From assembly GCF_014649955.1 (NCBI RefSeq), contig NZ_BMUA01000008.1, positions 233,373 through 297,372 on the forward strand: a stretch of 64,000 nucleotides of DNA, in the 5' to 3' direction. The position numbers and the translations under genes are program-made. The stretch is from Streptomyces violascens. GTDB taxonomy: Bacteria > Actinomycetota > Actinomycetes > Streptomycetales > Streptomycetaceae. Below, one piece after another: positions 24,790 to 33,621 of the stretch (the stretch's first letter is position 1; the number at the start of each line of letters is the position of its first letter). The notes below the pieces were generated by a model that saw only the letters and a list, made by a program, of their open reading frames with translations, did no database searches and was not told the DNA's origin.

Positions 24790-25569
24790 TCAGACCTCCA
24801 GGTCCACCACGACCGGCGCGTGGTCGGAGGCGCCCTTGCCCTTGCGCTCCTCGCGGTCCACATAGCTGTCCTTGACGGCCTTGGCGAACGGCTCGTTCCC
24901 GTAGACGAGGTCGATGCGCATGCCCCGGTTCTTGGGGAACGCCAGCTGGCGGTAGTCCCAGTACGTGTAGGGACGGTCGTACTTGAGCGGGCGGGGCACC
25001 ACGTCGGACAGGCCCGCCTCGCGCAGGGCCGCGAGGGCCGCGCGCTCGGCGGGGGTGACATGGGTGAGGCCCGCGAAGACCGCCGGGTCGAAGACGTCCT
25101 CGTCGGTCGGCGCCACGTTGAAGTCGCCGAGGACCGCGAACGGCCGCTTCCCCGCGGCGTCCTCAGCGACGGCCGCCTTCAGGGCCTCGAACCAGGTCAG
25201 CTTGTACGCGTAGTGGTCGTGCTCGACCTCGCGGCCGTTGGGCACGTAGACCGACCAGAGGCGGACGCCGCCGCAGGTCGCCGAGATCGCGCGCGGCTCC
25301 TCGACCCCCTCGTAGTCGGGGCCGCCGGGCAGGCCGCGCACGACGTCGTCCAGGCCGACGCGGGAGACCAGGGCCACCCCGTTCCACCTGCCGGTGGCAT
25401 TGACCGCGGACTCGTAGCCGAGCTCGCGCAGCTCGGCGGTGGGGAAGCCCTCGGCGGTGGTCTTGGTCTCCTGGATGCACAGCACGTCCGTGCCGGTGCT
25501 CTCCAGCCAGGCCAGCAGGCGGGGCAGCCGGGCGGTGATCGAGTTGACGTTCCAGGTGGCGATGCGCAT
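24790..25569 (-). CDS. xth: Exodeoxyribonuclease III / AP endonuclease
   Basis: This 259-residue Mg-dependent nuclease repairs abasic sites and blocked 3' ends. It has the full family signature: MRIATWNVNSITARLPRLLAWL, the metal Glu in CIQETKT, VLGDFNVAPTDEDVFDP with the catalytic Asp and Asn, and the terminal SDHAPVVVDLEV. The start is the ATG of MRIATWN at 25567-25569; the in-frame codons upstream to 25599 add nothing conserved. Confidence 0.95.
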   Translation of the reverse strand: MRIATWNVNSITARLPRLLAWLESTGTDVLCIQETKTTAEGFPTAELRELGYESAVNATGRWNGVALVSRVGLDDVVRGLPGGPDYEGVEEPRAISATCGGVRLWSVYVPNGREVEHDHYAYKLTWFEALKAAVAEDAAGKRPFAVLGDFNVAPTDEDVFDPAVFAGLTHVTPAERAALAALREAGLSDVVPRPLKYDRPYTYWDYRQLAFPKNRGMRIDLVYGNEPFAKAVKDSYVDREERKGKGASDHAPVVVDLEV

Positions 25570-25599
25570 GGATCCCAACCTACCGCCCGGCTGTGACAC

Positions 25600-26238
25600 T
25601 CACAGCTGCGTCGAGTCCCCGGGCGCCAGACGGGCGTGGTCGGCGCCGCCGAGGCCGCCGATCTGAGAGTCGTAGATGGGCCGGGCGAGGTCGGTGAGCA
25701 GGGCGTCGTGGATGTCGATGGCGCGGCGCGGCTTGACCTCACGCACGTAGTCGATGACCTCGGAGATCTTGTTCCAGGGGGCCATCACCGGAAGCATGAG
25801 GGTGTCCACGGCGTGGTCGGGGACGGTCAGGGCGTCACCGGGGTGGAAGACCGAACCGTCCACCAGGAAGCCGATGTTGGTGATGCGCGGGATGTCGGGG
25901 TGGATCACCGCGTGCAGCTCGCCGTGCACCTGGATGTCGAAGCCGGCCGCGCTGAAGGCGTCGCCGTGGCCGACCGTGTGGACGCGGCCGGGAAAGGCCG
26001 CCGAGATCTGCTCCGCGACACTGCGCAGGGTCCAGATCTCGGCGGCTCGGTTGGCTTCGAGGCCGGTCCGCAGCCGCTCCTCGTTGAAGTGGTCGAGGTG
26101 CTCGTGGGTGACCAGGATCGCGTCGGCACCGAGCGCCGCGTCGCTCTCGCTGAACGTACCCGGGTCGATGACGAGGGTGCGGCCGTCCTTCTCCAGCTGG
26201 ACGCAGGCATGGGTCTTCTTGGTCAGCTTCAGGTTCAT
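25600..26238 (-). CDS. MBL-fold metal-dependent hydrolase (UlaG-like)
   Basis: The 212-residue protein has the metal-binding THEHLDHFNEERLR motif (HxHxDH), preceded by the strand TLVIDPGTFSE. Further likely ligands are in GELHAVIHP, SVFHPGDALTVPD and a terminal AIDIHDALL. It belongs to the UlaG-like branch of beta-lactamase-fold hydrolases; the substrate is unknown. The start is MNLKLTKK (ATG 26236-26238). It lies 31 bp upstream of exonuclease III in the same direction and may be co-transcribed. Confidence 0.88.
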   Translation of the reverse strand: MNLKLTKKTHACVQLEKDGRTLVIDPGTFSESDAALGADAILVTHEHLDHFNEERLRTGLEANRAAEIWTLRSVAEQISAAFPGRVHTVGHGDAFSAAGFDIQVHGELHAVIHPDIPRITNIGFLVDGSVFHPGDALTVPDHAVDTLMLPVMAPWNKISEVIDYVREVKPRRAIDIHDALLTDLARPIYDSQIGGLGGADHARLAPGDSTQL

Positions 26239-26284
26239 GACCCCCATCCTGCTCCCGGCACCGCGCACGGGCGCGGAATACAGG

Positions 26285-27577
26285 TCATCCGCGCGGGGTC
26301 GTCTCCTCCCGGATGACCGCGCCGGCGACGCGGAACGCGGCGTTCGCCGCGGGAACGCCGCAGTACACGCCGGTCTGGAGCAGCACTTCCTTGATCTCGT
26401 CCGGGGTGAGCCCGGTGCGCAGCGCGGCGCGGATGTGGGCCGCGAGGTCGTCCAGGTGGCCGCCCGTGGCGAGCGCGGCGAGAGCCACCGCGGCCCGGGT
26501 CCGCCGGTCGAGGCCGTCCCGGGCCCACACCTCGCCCCAGGCGTGGCGGGTGGTGAGCTCGTCGAAGTCGGTGCTGAAGGCGTCGGCGGCGGCCGTCTCG
26601 GCGTCCACATGGGCATCGCCCAGGACCTCCCGCCGGATCTTCATCCCGAGCTCGTACGCGTCCGGGGTCACGGCCGGCTCGACGGGGGCGGGCGCCGCCT
26701 CCTGGGCCGGAGCCTCGGGCACTGCCGGGGCCACCGGCAGGGGCACGGCGGGCGGCGTCGGAATCGCGGTGAGCCCTGTAGTTGAATCGGGCCCAGCCTG
26801 CCAGGCCGTGGAGAAGTGGCGTACGAGGAGATCGGTGACGGCGGCCGGCTGCTCGACCGGGGCCAGATGGGACGCACCCGGCACCACGGCAAGGCCGGCG
26901 CCGGGTATGCCCGCGACCAGGGTGCGCGCATCGCCGGGCCCGGTCACCCGGTCTTCGGCGCCGACCAGGGCGAGCGTGGGGGCGGTGATGCGGCCGAGCT
27001 CGGCACGGATGTCGAAGGCGGCGAGCGCCTCGCAGGCCGCGATGTAGCAGGCGGGGTCGGTGGTGCGGACCATCTGCACGGCCCACTCCACGATCGCGGG
27101 CTGGGCGGCGGCGTAGGCGGCGGTGAACCAGCGCTCGGGCGCGGAGCGGGCCATCGGGTCCATGCCGTTGGCGCGGACGATCACACCGCGCTGGCGGAAC
27201 TCGTCGGCGGTGCCGAACCGGGGAGAGGCCGCGACCAGGGCCAGCGAGGCGACCCGGTGCGGGTGGCGCAGCGCCAGATCGGCGCCGATCGCGCCGCCGA
27301 TGGAGCAGCCGGCGTAGCCGAAGCGCTGGACGCCGAGGCCGTCGAGGGTGGCGATCAGCCGGTCGCCGAGCTCGGCTATGGAGTGGGCCGGCTGGGCGGG
27401 GGCGCCACCGTGGCCCGGCAGATCGAACCGGACGACCCGCCAGCTGCCCGCCAGCTCGGGTATCTGGCGGTCCCACATGTGCCATGTGGTACCCAGTGAG
27501 GGGCCCAGGACCAGGACAGGAGCGTCTTTTGGCCCGTCAGAGCGGTATTGCAGGGTGTTCTTCGGTGTCTCGCTCAC
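26285..27577 (-). CDS. Fused 3-oxoadipate enol-lactonase / 4-carboxymuconolactone decarboxylase
   Basis: The protein of about 430 residues joins two consecutive enzymes of the protocatechuate branch of the beta-ketoadipate pathway. Residues 1 to about 255 are an alpha/beta hydrolase (nucleophile in YAGCSIGGAIG, catalytic His in VPGASHLAPVEQP). After a Pro/Ala linker the carboxymuconolactone decarboxylase domain follows (GLTPDEIKEVLLQTGVYCGVPAANAAFRVA). Such PcaD-PcaC fusions are known in actinobacteria. No other pca gene is adjacent. Foreign ICE-type sequence begins 13 bp upstream of the GTG start, so its original promoter appears lost. Confidence 0.9.
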   Translation of the reverse strand: MSETPKNTLQYRSDGPKDAPVLVLGPSLGTTWHMWDRQIPELAGSWRVVRFDLPGHGGAPAQPAHSIAELGDRLIATLDGLGVQRFGYAGCSIGGAIGADLALRHPHRVASLALVAASPRFGTADEFRQRGVIVRANGMDPMARSAPERWFTAAYAAAQPAIVEWAVQMVRTTDPACYIAACEALAAFDIRAELGRITAPTLALVGAEDRVTGPGDARTLVAGIPGAGLAVVPGASHLAPVEQPAAVTDLLVRHFSTAWQAGPDSTTGLTAIPTPPAVPLPVAPAVPEAPAQEAAPAPVEPAVTPDAYELGMKIRREVLGDAHVDAETAAADAFSTDFDELTTRHAWGEVWARDGLDRRTRAAVALAALATGGHLDDLAAHIRAALRTGLTPDEIKEVLLQTGVYCGVPAANAAFRVAGAVIREETTPRG

Positions 27578-27589
27578 CTGCCCGACCCT

Positions 27590-28033
27590 CTCATCAGTCA
27601 CCTCCAGTCCTACCGCCAGGGCCAGAAAGTCTGGGGAGACGCGGGCATGGACGCCATGTGGTCCGCCTCCACCATCAAGGTCATCGGCTCCGGAATTGAC
27701 GACCCCGATTTCGCCGACAAGCTGTCCCGGCTGATCGGCGACCACGACGTCGAGACCACCTCCACCTCGACGTCCGAGTCCGGCAAGTCCACGTCGGTGT
27801 CGATGCGGCAGGAGCGCATCCTGCCGGCCGACGCGATCAGGGCCCTGCCCAAGGGGACAGCGCTCGCGTTCGCCACCGGCCTGCGCGCGGCCATGCTCGA
27901 CCTGCGCCCCTGGTATCTCGAACCCGGCGCCGCCGAACTGTCCGCCGCCTCCGCCCGCGCTTCCAAGGGCATCACCGAGCGCGCCGTCGCCAAGGCCGCC
28001 CCGAAGCAGGCCGACTTCGACAAGGCCGCATAG
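27590..28033 (+). pseudogene. 3' end of a TraG/VirD4-type conjugative coupling protein
   Basis: Only the last 147 codons of a type IV coupling protein survive. LISHLQSYRQGQKVWGDAGM and WSASTIKVIGSGIDDPDFADKLSRLIGDHDV match the region after Walker B, where the motor ATPase surveys DNA. The end is ALPKGTALAFATGLRAAMLDLRPWYLEPGAAEL, the usual TraM-recognition tail. The Walker motifs and membrane domain are absent, because sequence left of about 27590 is chromosomal. It marks the left boundary of a degraded integrative conjugative element. The frame is open further left by chance, but there is no homology there. Confidence 0.75.
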
Positions 28034-28075
28034 CGGCGCCCGCGCCAGCCAGTACCGCCGGAACCTGGACCACCC

Positions 28076-28564
28076 ATGACATCAGCCAACGCCACGACCA
28101 TCGAACTCGACCCCGCCACGCACCAGCAGATCGCGCTGCTCTCGCGGGCCTGGAGCATCGCTCCGCACGACGTCATGCGCCTGCTCCTTGCGCACTTCAC
28201 GCACACACCGGCCCAAGGACCACAGGAGTCGGCAACGCCCACCGGCAGGCCATCGGCGATCCCGGTGTACGCGATCTATGCCCGGACTCGCATCGAAGCA
28301 CTCTACGATCCGACCACCGCCTGCGTCACCATCCCTGAGGGGCCGGGCGAAGGGATCTACAAGAGCCCGAGCGGTGCCTCGACGGCGGTCCTGCGCGCCC
28401 TGCGACCAGACATCAGCCCGGTCCGGGACGGCTGGACGTTCTGGCGCCTCGCCTCCTCCGGTGGGTACCTGCGCACACTGCGCCCCACGGCACGGATCGG
28501 CACGTCGCCGGGCACCCCGGCCATGCCGACAGCGCCCGTTCTGCCAGCCATCCCACGCCGCTGA
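28076..28564 (+). CDS. ICE-associated hypothetical protein
   Basis: The 162 residues show an N-terminal helix-rich part (IELDPATHQQIALLSRAWSIAPHDVMRLLLAHF) that looks like a short ribbon-helix or DNA-binding segment. A beta-rich core follows (PVYAIYARTRIEALYDPTTACVTIPEGPGEGIYKSPSGA). It is next to the coupling-protein relict and reads in the same direction, so it was probably an element gene. No function can be assigned. Confidence 0.65.
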   Translation: MTSANATTIELDPATHQQIALLSRAWSIAPHDVMRLLLAHFTHTPAQGPQESATPTGRPSAIPVYAIYARTRIEALYDPTTACVTIPEGPGEGIYKSPSGASTAVLRALRPDISPVRDGWTFWRLASSGGYLRTLRPTARIGTSPGTPAMPTAPVLPAIPRR

Positions 28565-28717
28565 CCTCGCCATCCCTGGCACCACCGTCCTCGCCGCCTG
28601 AATCGGGCTGCCCCCAGCCGCATCGGCCGCGCCGACCACGGCCGTACGCCCCCGCCTCACGCCCCAGTCACCGGCCCCCGTACCCGCCGACAGACCCAGC
28701 CCCTCCCGGAATTGCCC

Positions 28718-29788
28718 ATGACCGACCAACCCCAGTCCCGCGCTGGTGACCGGCTGCGCAGCATCGCCGACGACTTCCTCGCCCTGCGCCGCACGGTGGA
28801 GAACAGCAAGCCGGTCGCCGGCGTCCCCGCGTTCGACGAGCTGGCCTCGCGGTACGCCACCGCCCAAGGCATCACCAACACCGCCCTGACCTACCTGCTC
28901 ACCGCCTCCACCCATCCGCTGGCGTACGGCAGCGCCGCGGGCCATTCGGCTATCGAGTACCTCGGCCACACCGTCCGTCTCGGTACGGACGCCACCGCCC
29001 AGCTGGCCTCGGCCATCTCCGTCGCCGCGGAATACCACCGCATCGACGCCCAGCCCGACCCGGCCACCGGCCGCACCCGCCCCCGGCCCTCCGGACGTCG
29101 CGACGCTCTCGATGCCCATCTGAAGATCGCGGCCGGCCTCCTGGGAGAGGGATACGTGCGCGCCACGGACGCCGCGGAATTCCCCGACAAGGCCGAGGCA
29201 CCAGCCCGCCACAAAGCCGAGAAACACCACGCCGACCCGACCCCCGCCACACCTGAAGACCCACGGCAAGCAGCGGCCCTGAGCCCGGCATCTCCGGTGC
29301 GGGCGCTGAGCAGCGCACAGCGTGGGGCCCTGCGGATGATCCAGCGCGGGTACGCGCGCCTGCACCAGGACCCGGACGGCAAACACCGCATCGAGACCGG
29401 CACCTCCACCCGGATCACCATGGCAACCTTCGAGTCCCTACGCGGCAAGGGCCTCATCGAGGCGGAAGACGGCGGACGCCTGCTCTACTCCGGTCGGCGT
29501 CTGCTGCTGACGGGCGCCGGGGAACAAGCCCTTCATGCTCTCGATTCCAGCGCACCCGCCCTGGCTCAGCCCCGCCCCCAGGCCGCGCTGACCACCACCC
29601 CCACGGCTGCGGTGAAGCGGGGGGGTGAGCCGATGAGCCCGCACGCACTCGACGACCGGGTCATGGTCTCGCCTCGGTACGTGGCAGGCGCCGACGGCCG
29701 GATCGCCGCGTGCTCGGACTCCGGGCCATACCCAACCCGAAAGACGAGCCCCATGCAGCCCTGCCCGATCGCGCGGCGTCGCTCATGA
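28718..29788 (+). CDS. ICE-associated hypothetical protein with winged-helix-like tail
   Basis: The 356-residue protein starts MTDQPQSRAGDRLRSIADDF. An all-helical N-terminal part holds LTYLLTASTHPLAYGSAAGHSAIEYLGHTVRL. After a Pro/Ala-rich linker comes RALSSAQRGALRMIQRGYARLHQD, with RITMATFESLRGKGLIEAEDG and GRRLLLTGAGEQAL, which resembles a winged helix. The next gene has the same tail arrangement (LSPVQRTALTEIACGH ... VRLTSAGINAL), so these are diverged paralogues. It overlaps the next start by ATGA (29785-29788). Function is unknown; a DNA-binding role for the tail is inference. Confidence 0.65.
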   Translation: MTDQPQSRAGDRLRSIADDFLALRRTVENSKPVAGVPAFDELASRYATAQGITNTALTYLLTASTHPLAYGSAAGHSAIEYLGHTVRLGTDATAQLASAISVAAEYHRIDAQPDPATGRTRPRPSGRRDALDAHLKIAAGLLGEGYVRATDAAEFPDKAEAPARHKAEKHHADPTPATPEDPRQAAALSPASPVRALSSAQRGALRMIQRGYARLHQDPDGKHRIETGTSTRITMATFESLRGKGLIEAEDGGRLLYSGRRLLLTGAGEQALHALDSSAPALAQPRPQAALTTTPTAAVKRGGEPMSPHALDDRVMVSPRYVAGADGRIAACSDSGPYPTRKTSPMQPCPIARRRS

Positions 29789-30549
29789 CCGAGCCGCCCG
29801 CCGAAACCCTGCTCTTCGATGTGCCGCCCCCGCCCACGCCCGTCGAGCGGCTGCTCCACCTGGCCGACCAGTACACCCAGCACAACGACGCACTCGGCCT
29901 CCTCCTCCGTGCCACCGACCCGCCCGCCCCGGATGCCCACGCCGTCTGCGCGCAGCGTCTGGCAACCAACACCCGGTCCGCCATCAGGGCGATCCAGGGC
30001 GAACGGCTCTACGAGAGCGAGGAGTTGAGCGAGATCGTCATGCGGCTGAAGCAGCTCGCCTTCCTCGCCGGCGCCTCGGCCGACCTCCGCACCGGGCCCG
30101 CTCGCGAGCTGACCGCACTGGCCCCGGAAGCCGCCGTCAACTGCGCGATGACGCTGGCCGCCGAGACCCGGCGGCGCCGCTGGGCCACCGCGCCAACCCC
30201 CGAGGACCGGCTCAGCCCCGTTCAACGCACAGCCCTGACCGAGATCGCCTGCGGACACGTCGTGGCCAGCAGCTCGCTGGGCCGCGAGTTCACCCGCTCC
30301 CGCGAACCCAAGGTGCTGATGAGCACCCTGCGCGCCCTGGAGACGAAGGGCCTGGCCGAGCGAGCGGCGGGCACGGCGCACGCCGCCTACATCGGCGGGC
30401 CGCCCCAGGACCGCGTACGCCTCACCTCAGCAGGGATCAACGCCCTCGCCTCGGTCATCGCACTGCCCCCGGCAGGACCGAGCGCCGCACCCGGGACGAC
30501 GCCCCGCCCTCTTCCCGCCACCGCGCAGGCCACCACCCGAAGCCGCTGA
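29785..30549 (+). CDS. Paralogue of the upstream ICE hypothetical protein
   Basis: The 254 residues have a helical N-terminal part (ERLLHLADQYTQHNDALGLLLRATD ... SAIRAIQGERLYESEELSEIVMRLKQLAFLAG) and a winged-helix-like C-terminus (LSPVQRTALTEIACGHVVASSS, STLRALETKGLAER, VRLTSAGINALASVI). It shares organisation, not close identity, with the gene at 28718 and is coupled to it by a 4-bp overlap. It belongs to the same degraded element. Confidence 0.68.
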   Translation: MTEPPAETLLFDVPPPPTPVERLLHLADQYTQHNDALGLLLRATDPPAPDAHAVCAQRLATNTRSAIRAIQGERLYESEELSEIVMRLKQLAFLAGASADLRTGPARELTALAPEAAVNCAMTLAAETRRRRWATAPTPEDRLSPVQRTALTEIACGHVVASSSLGREFTRSREPKVLMSTLRALETKGLAERAAGTAHAAYIGGPPQDRVRLTSAGINALASVIALPPAGPSAAPGTTPRPLPATAQATTRSR

Positions 30550-30573
30550 CCAGCACAGGAGCCATCCATCCCC

Positions 30574-30812
30574 ACGCCCCCACTCGACCTCCACGAACAA
30601 GTGCGCCGCCTACGGCAGTTGGCCCGTGACTTCAAAGCCCTCAAGGCGCGCGTGCGCGACGCCCGGACTACTTCCGCGACGAGCGCGTCCAGCTCACCTC
30701 AGCCGGGCGCCGCGGCCTCGCCGCCTCCTTCGCGCGACAACGGCCCACCGCACTCACCACCACACATCCCGCAGCACTCCTGCCCTCAGCCGCCGTAAGC
30801 CGCTCCCGCTGA
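30574..30812 (+). pseudogene. Scrambled third copy of the ICE paralogue family
   Basis: An N-terminal piece (LDLHEQVRRLRQLARDFKAL KARVRDA) resembles the start of the gene at 28718. Directly after it, in a different frame, comes a C-terminal piece (DYFRDERVQLTSAGRRGLAA) resembling the end of the gene at 29785. The middle is missing and the two parts are out of frame at about 30662, so this is an internally deleted gene. The codon where a start is expected, after GGAG, is ACG (30574-30576). Confidence 0.55.
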
Positions 30813-30987
30813 ACCCACACCCACCCGGGGAGACCCCACGCCCTCCGACACGCCCACCGCGCACGACATCGCCCTCGCCCTGGCCGCCCAGGTCCACCCC
30901 GACGCCACTCCACGCGACGTCGTCGTCCACTTCAGCCTGCACCGCCTGGCCGCCCCGCGTTTTGACCACAGGTCCTCTGGCGGCCCC

Positions 30988-31377
30988 GTGAACGGCATCG
31001 CGCAGTCAGTGCATGCCCGGCTCTACGGCCTGCCCGATGACCCCAGCCCCGTGCCGAACTCCCTCGACGCACTCCTGCAGTTCGCAACCACCGCCGGCGA
31101 CCGCGACCAGCAGCACGTGGTGCTGCTCCAGCTCGCCGAGCAGCTGCGCAACGCCGCCGAGATCCTCGAATGGGCCCGCAACCACGCCCACTGGCGCCAA
31201 CTTCCCGCCCCTGCCTGGGAATGGCTGCGATCCGCCACGGACACCGCCCGCCACCTCGCCGACGGCCTCGACGAGATCGGCCCCGCCTTCACCACCCCAC
31301 CACCCCCATCCCCACCTGCGGCCACGCCGCCACCTCCAGCGCCCGCCGCTCCCCGCGCCGCCCCGACCCGGCACTGA
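30988..31377 (+). CDS. ICE-associated hypothetical protein, start uncertain
   Basis: The GTG at 30988 gives 129 residues: a helical part (NSLDALLQFATTAGDRDQQHVVLLQLAEQLRNAAEILEWARNH) and a Pro/Ala-rich tail. The same frame stays open and protein-like for another 50 codons upstream, back to 30838 (DTPTAHDIALALAAQVHPDA), but no ATG, GTG or TTG is available there. GGGGAG is followed by ACG at 30838-30840 where a start would be expected. The natural protein was probably longer and lost its start codon. Function is unknown. Confidence 0.55.
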   Translation: MNGIAQSVHARLYGLPDDPSPVPNSLDALLQFATTAGDRDQQHVVLLQLAEQLRNAAEILEWARNHAHWRQLPAPAWEWLRSATDTARHLADGLDEIGPAFTTPPPPSPPAATPPPPAPAAPRAAPTRH

Positions 31378-31426
31378 CCCCACCCCTTCCCCTACGGCTC
31401 CACCCCGCCCATCACAAGGACGCAAT

Positions 31427-32356
31427 ATTTCCGCCACCCCCGAATTCACATCAATCTCGCTCGGCGCCGGAATTCAATCCAGCGCCATGCTCGCCCTGTC
31501 AGCGAAGGGCATTCTCCCCAGGGTCGACTACGCCATTTTTGCTGACACAGGCTGGGAGCCCAGGGCCGTTTACACTCACCTCGACCGACTGGAACGGGAG
31601 ATAGCCGAACCGGCAGGCATCCCCGTCCTTCGTGTCACCTCGGGGAACATTCGCAAGGACGCTCTCGACCCTGATCACCGGTTCGCTTCAATGCCGCTCT
31701 ATATCCTCAATCAGGACGGCAAGCCGGGGATGACCAGGCGTCAATGCACTGGTGAATATAAAATAAAACCGATCAAGAAGAAGGTGCGTGAGCTCCTCGG
31801 ATTCCCCTATCCTGCACGCATTCCCCGGGGAACCTTTGTGGAGCAGTGGGTCGGCATCTCCACGGATGAATTCCACCGTGCCAAGGATTCCGACGTCCAG
31901 TACATGCTCAACCGGCATCCGCTCATCGACATGGGCTGGTCACGCAGCGACTGCATTCGCTATCTGACGTCCCTCGGGCTGGCGGACACTCCGAAATCAA
32001 GTTGCCTCGGATGCCCTTTTCACGGTAACGCGCAGTGGAGATCCATCCGGGACGCCTCTCCGGATGAGTGGGCTGATGTGGTGGAGTTCGACGCGGCGAT
32101 CCGTAAGGGAAACGCGCGCGCCAACGCGACCGGAAAGCGGCTGCTGGGCGAGGCGTTCCTCCACCGCTCGCGGGTTCCTCTCGACCAGGCGCCGATCGAC
32201 CACGTCACCGCCGCCGAATGGGCAGCTCTGCAGCAGGAACTCGACGACGAGGCGGGCCTGGAGGAGCTGGAGGACGGCGTCATCGACGGCTGTTCCCCGT
32301 GGGCATGCCGCGGTGAAGTCGAGCCAATACAGGACGACTTCGGGCTGGCCACTTGA
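31427..32356 (+). CDS. PAPS-reductase/DndC-like ATP-pyrophosphatase family protein
   Basis: The PP-loop is ISLGAGIQSSAMLALSAKG, and the family strand VDYAIFADTGWEPRAVYTHLDRLE follows. A basic region (RRQCTGEYKIKPIKKKVRELLG) and a Cys cluster (SSCLGCPFHGNAQW) complete the N-type pyrophosphatase layout seen in PAPS reductase and the DNA phosphorothioation protein DndC. Many phages and ICEs carry such proteins with unknown substrates. AAGGA lies 6 bp before an ATT codon at 31427, the likely initiation site. The first in-frame ATG (31487) would remove the PP-loop. The stop overlaps the start of the methyltransferase (TTGA), so the two are coupled. Confidence 0.75.
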   Translation: MSATPEFTSISLGAGIQSSAMLALSAKGILPRVDYAIFADTGWEPRAVYTHLDRLEREIAEPAGIPVLRVTSGNIRKDALDPDHRFASMPLYILNQDGKPGMTRRQCTGEYKIKPIKKKVRELLGFPYPARIPRGTFVEQWVGISTDEFHRAKDSDVQYMLNRHPLIDMGWSRSDCIRYLTSLGLADTPKSSCLGCPFHGNAQWRSIRDASPDEWADVVEFDAAIRKGNARANATGKRLLGEAFLHRSRVPLDQAPIDHVTAAEWAALQQELDDEAGLEELEDGVIDGCSPWACRGEVEPIQDDFGLAT

Positions 32357-33621
32357 TAGTCCTGGATCTATTTGCTGGTCCGGGCGGCTGGAGCCACGCT
32401 TTGTCCGTGCTCGGCGTACGCGATGTGGGTCTGGAATGGGATGAGTGGGCCTGCAAAACCCGGGCCGCCGCAGGCCAGTTGACGATCCGGACCGACGTCG
32501 CGAGGTATCCGGTCTGGCCGTTCCTCGGGAAGACCACCGGGCTTCTGGCCAGCCCGCCCTGTCAGGCGTGGTCGATGGCCGGCAAGCGCCTCGGGCTCCT
32601 CGACCAGCCGCTGGTCCACCAGGCCGTCGCCGACCTCGCCGCCGGCCGCGACACCCGTGCCCAGCTGCTGGCCGCCTGCAAGGACGAGCGGTCGCTGCTT
32701 GCCGCCGAGCCGATGCGCTACCTGCACGCCCTGAACCAGCACGGCCAGCCGGAATGGGTCGCGATGGAGGAGGTACCCGACGTGCTGCCGCTGTGGCGCC
32801 AGTACGCCGCGATCCTCCGCAGCTGGGGTTTCTCGGTGTGGACCGGGATCCTCAACGCGGCCGATTTCGGAGTGCCGCAGACGAGGCGGCGGGCGATCCT
32901 GCTCGCCTCCCGCACTCGCACCGCCGAGCCCCCGCCGCCCACCCACGCCAAACTCGCCGAGCCCGACTCGCTGTTCGGCCCCGGCCGCGAGAAGTGGGTG
33001 TCCATGGCCGAGGCCCTCGGCTGGGGCGCCACCGACCGGCCCGTGCCCACCGTGTGCGCCGGAGGCGGCTCCGGCGGCGGCCCGGAACCTTTCCCCTCCG
33101 GCGCACGCAAGACGCTGACCGACGCCCGCGACCGCGGTACCTGGAAGCCGCAGAATGCCCCCGCTGAGGTGAAGTCCCGTCGCAAGGATGCTCGTTGGGG
33201 CGAGCGAGGTGTGGCTCGGGAGTGCCGGTCAGCCGGTGGGCCGGACCTCGCATGCACCGCCGAGGCGTGCCGGTGGTCGTGGTCGCTGCGCAGCAACAAC
33301 CAGGCGAACGCAACCGTGCGCCGCGCGGATGAGCCCGCCGGCACGTTGTTCTTCGGTCATCGCGCCAACGAATGCGTCTGGGTCGCCGAACCGGCCGGCA
33401 ACGTCCTGGTCGAGGACCGTCCGGCACCGGAGTCCATCCGGATCACCGCCCACGAGGCCGGCCTGCTGCAGACCTTCCCCGCCGCCTACCCCTGGGCCGG
33501 GAACAAGGGCCAGCAGTTCTCCCAGATCGGCAACGCCGTGCCGCCCCGTCTCGCAGCCCATCTGCTGGCCCCGCACCTCGGCAAAACCCTCAATCCCGAC
33601 GACTTCACCCTGGCCGCCTGA
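32353..33621 (+). CDS. C5-cytosine DNA methyltransferase
   Basis: The 422 residues carry ordered C5-methyltransferase motifs. Motif I is LDLFAGPGGWSHAL, motif IV is LLASPPCQAWSMAG with the catalytic Cys, motif VI is AMEEVPDVL, motif VIII is VPQTRRRAILLAS, and motif X is SQIGNAVPPRLAAHLL. The variable target-recognition region between VIII and IX is long and Gly/Arg-rich, with an internal CRSAGGPDLACTAEAC. The target sequence is unknown, and no restriction partner is adjacent. The TTG start overlaps the stop of the PAPS-reductase-like gene. Confidence 0.9.
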   Translation: MIVLDLFAGPGGWSHALSVLGVRDVGLEWDEWACKTRAAAGQLTIRTDVARYPVWPFLGKTTGLLASPPCQAWSMAGKRLGLLDQPLVHQAVADLAAGRDTRAQLLAACKDERSLLAAEPMRYLHALNQHGQPEWVAMEEVPDVLPLWRQYAAILRSWGFSVWTGILNAADFGVPQTRRRAILLASRTRTAEPPPPTHAKLAEPDSLFGPGREKWVSMAEALGWGATDRPVPTVCAGGGSGGGPEPFPSGARKTLTDARDRGTWKPQNAPAEVKSRRKDARWGERGVARECRSAGGPDLACTAEACRWSWSLRSNNQANATVRRADEPAGTLFFGHRANECVWVAEPAGNVLVEDRPAPESIRITAHEAGLLQTFPAAYPWAGNKGQQFSQIGNAVPPRLAAHLLAPHLGKTLNPDDFTLAA

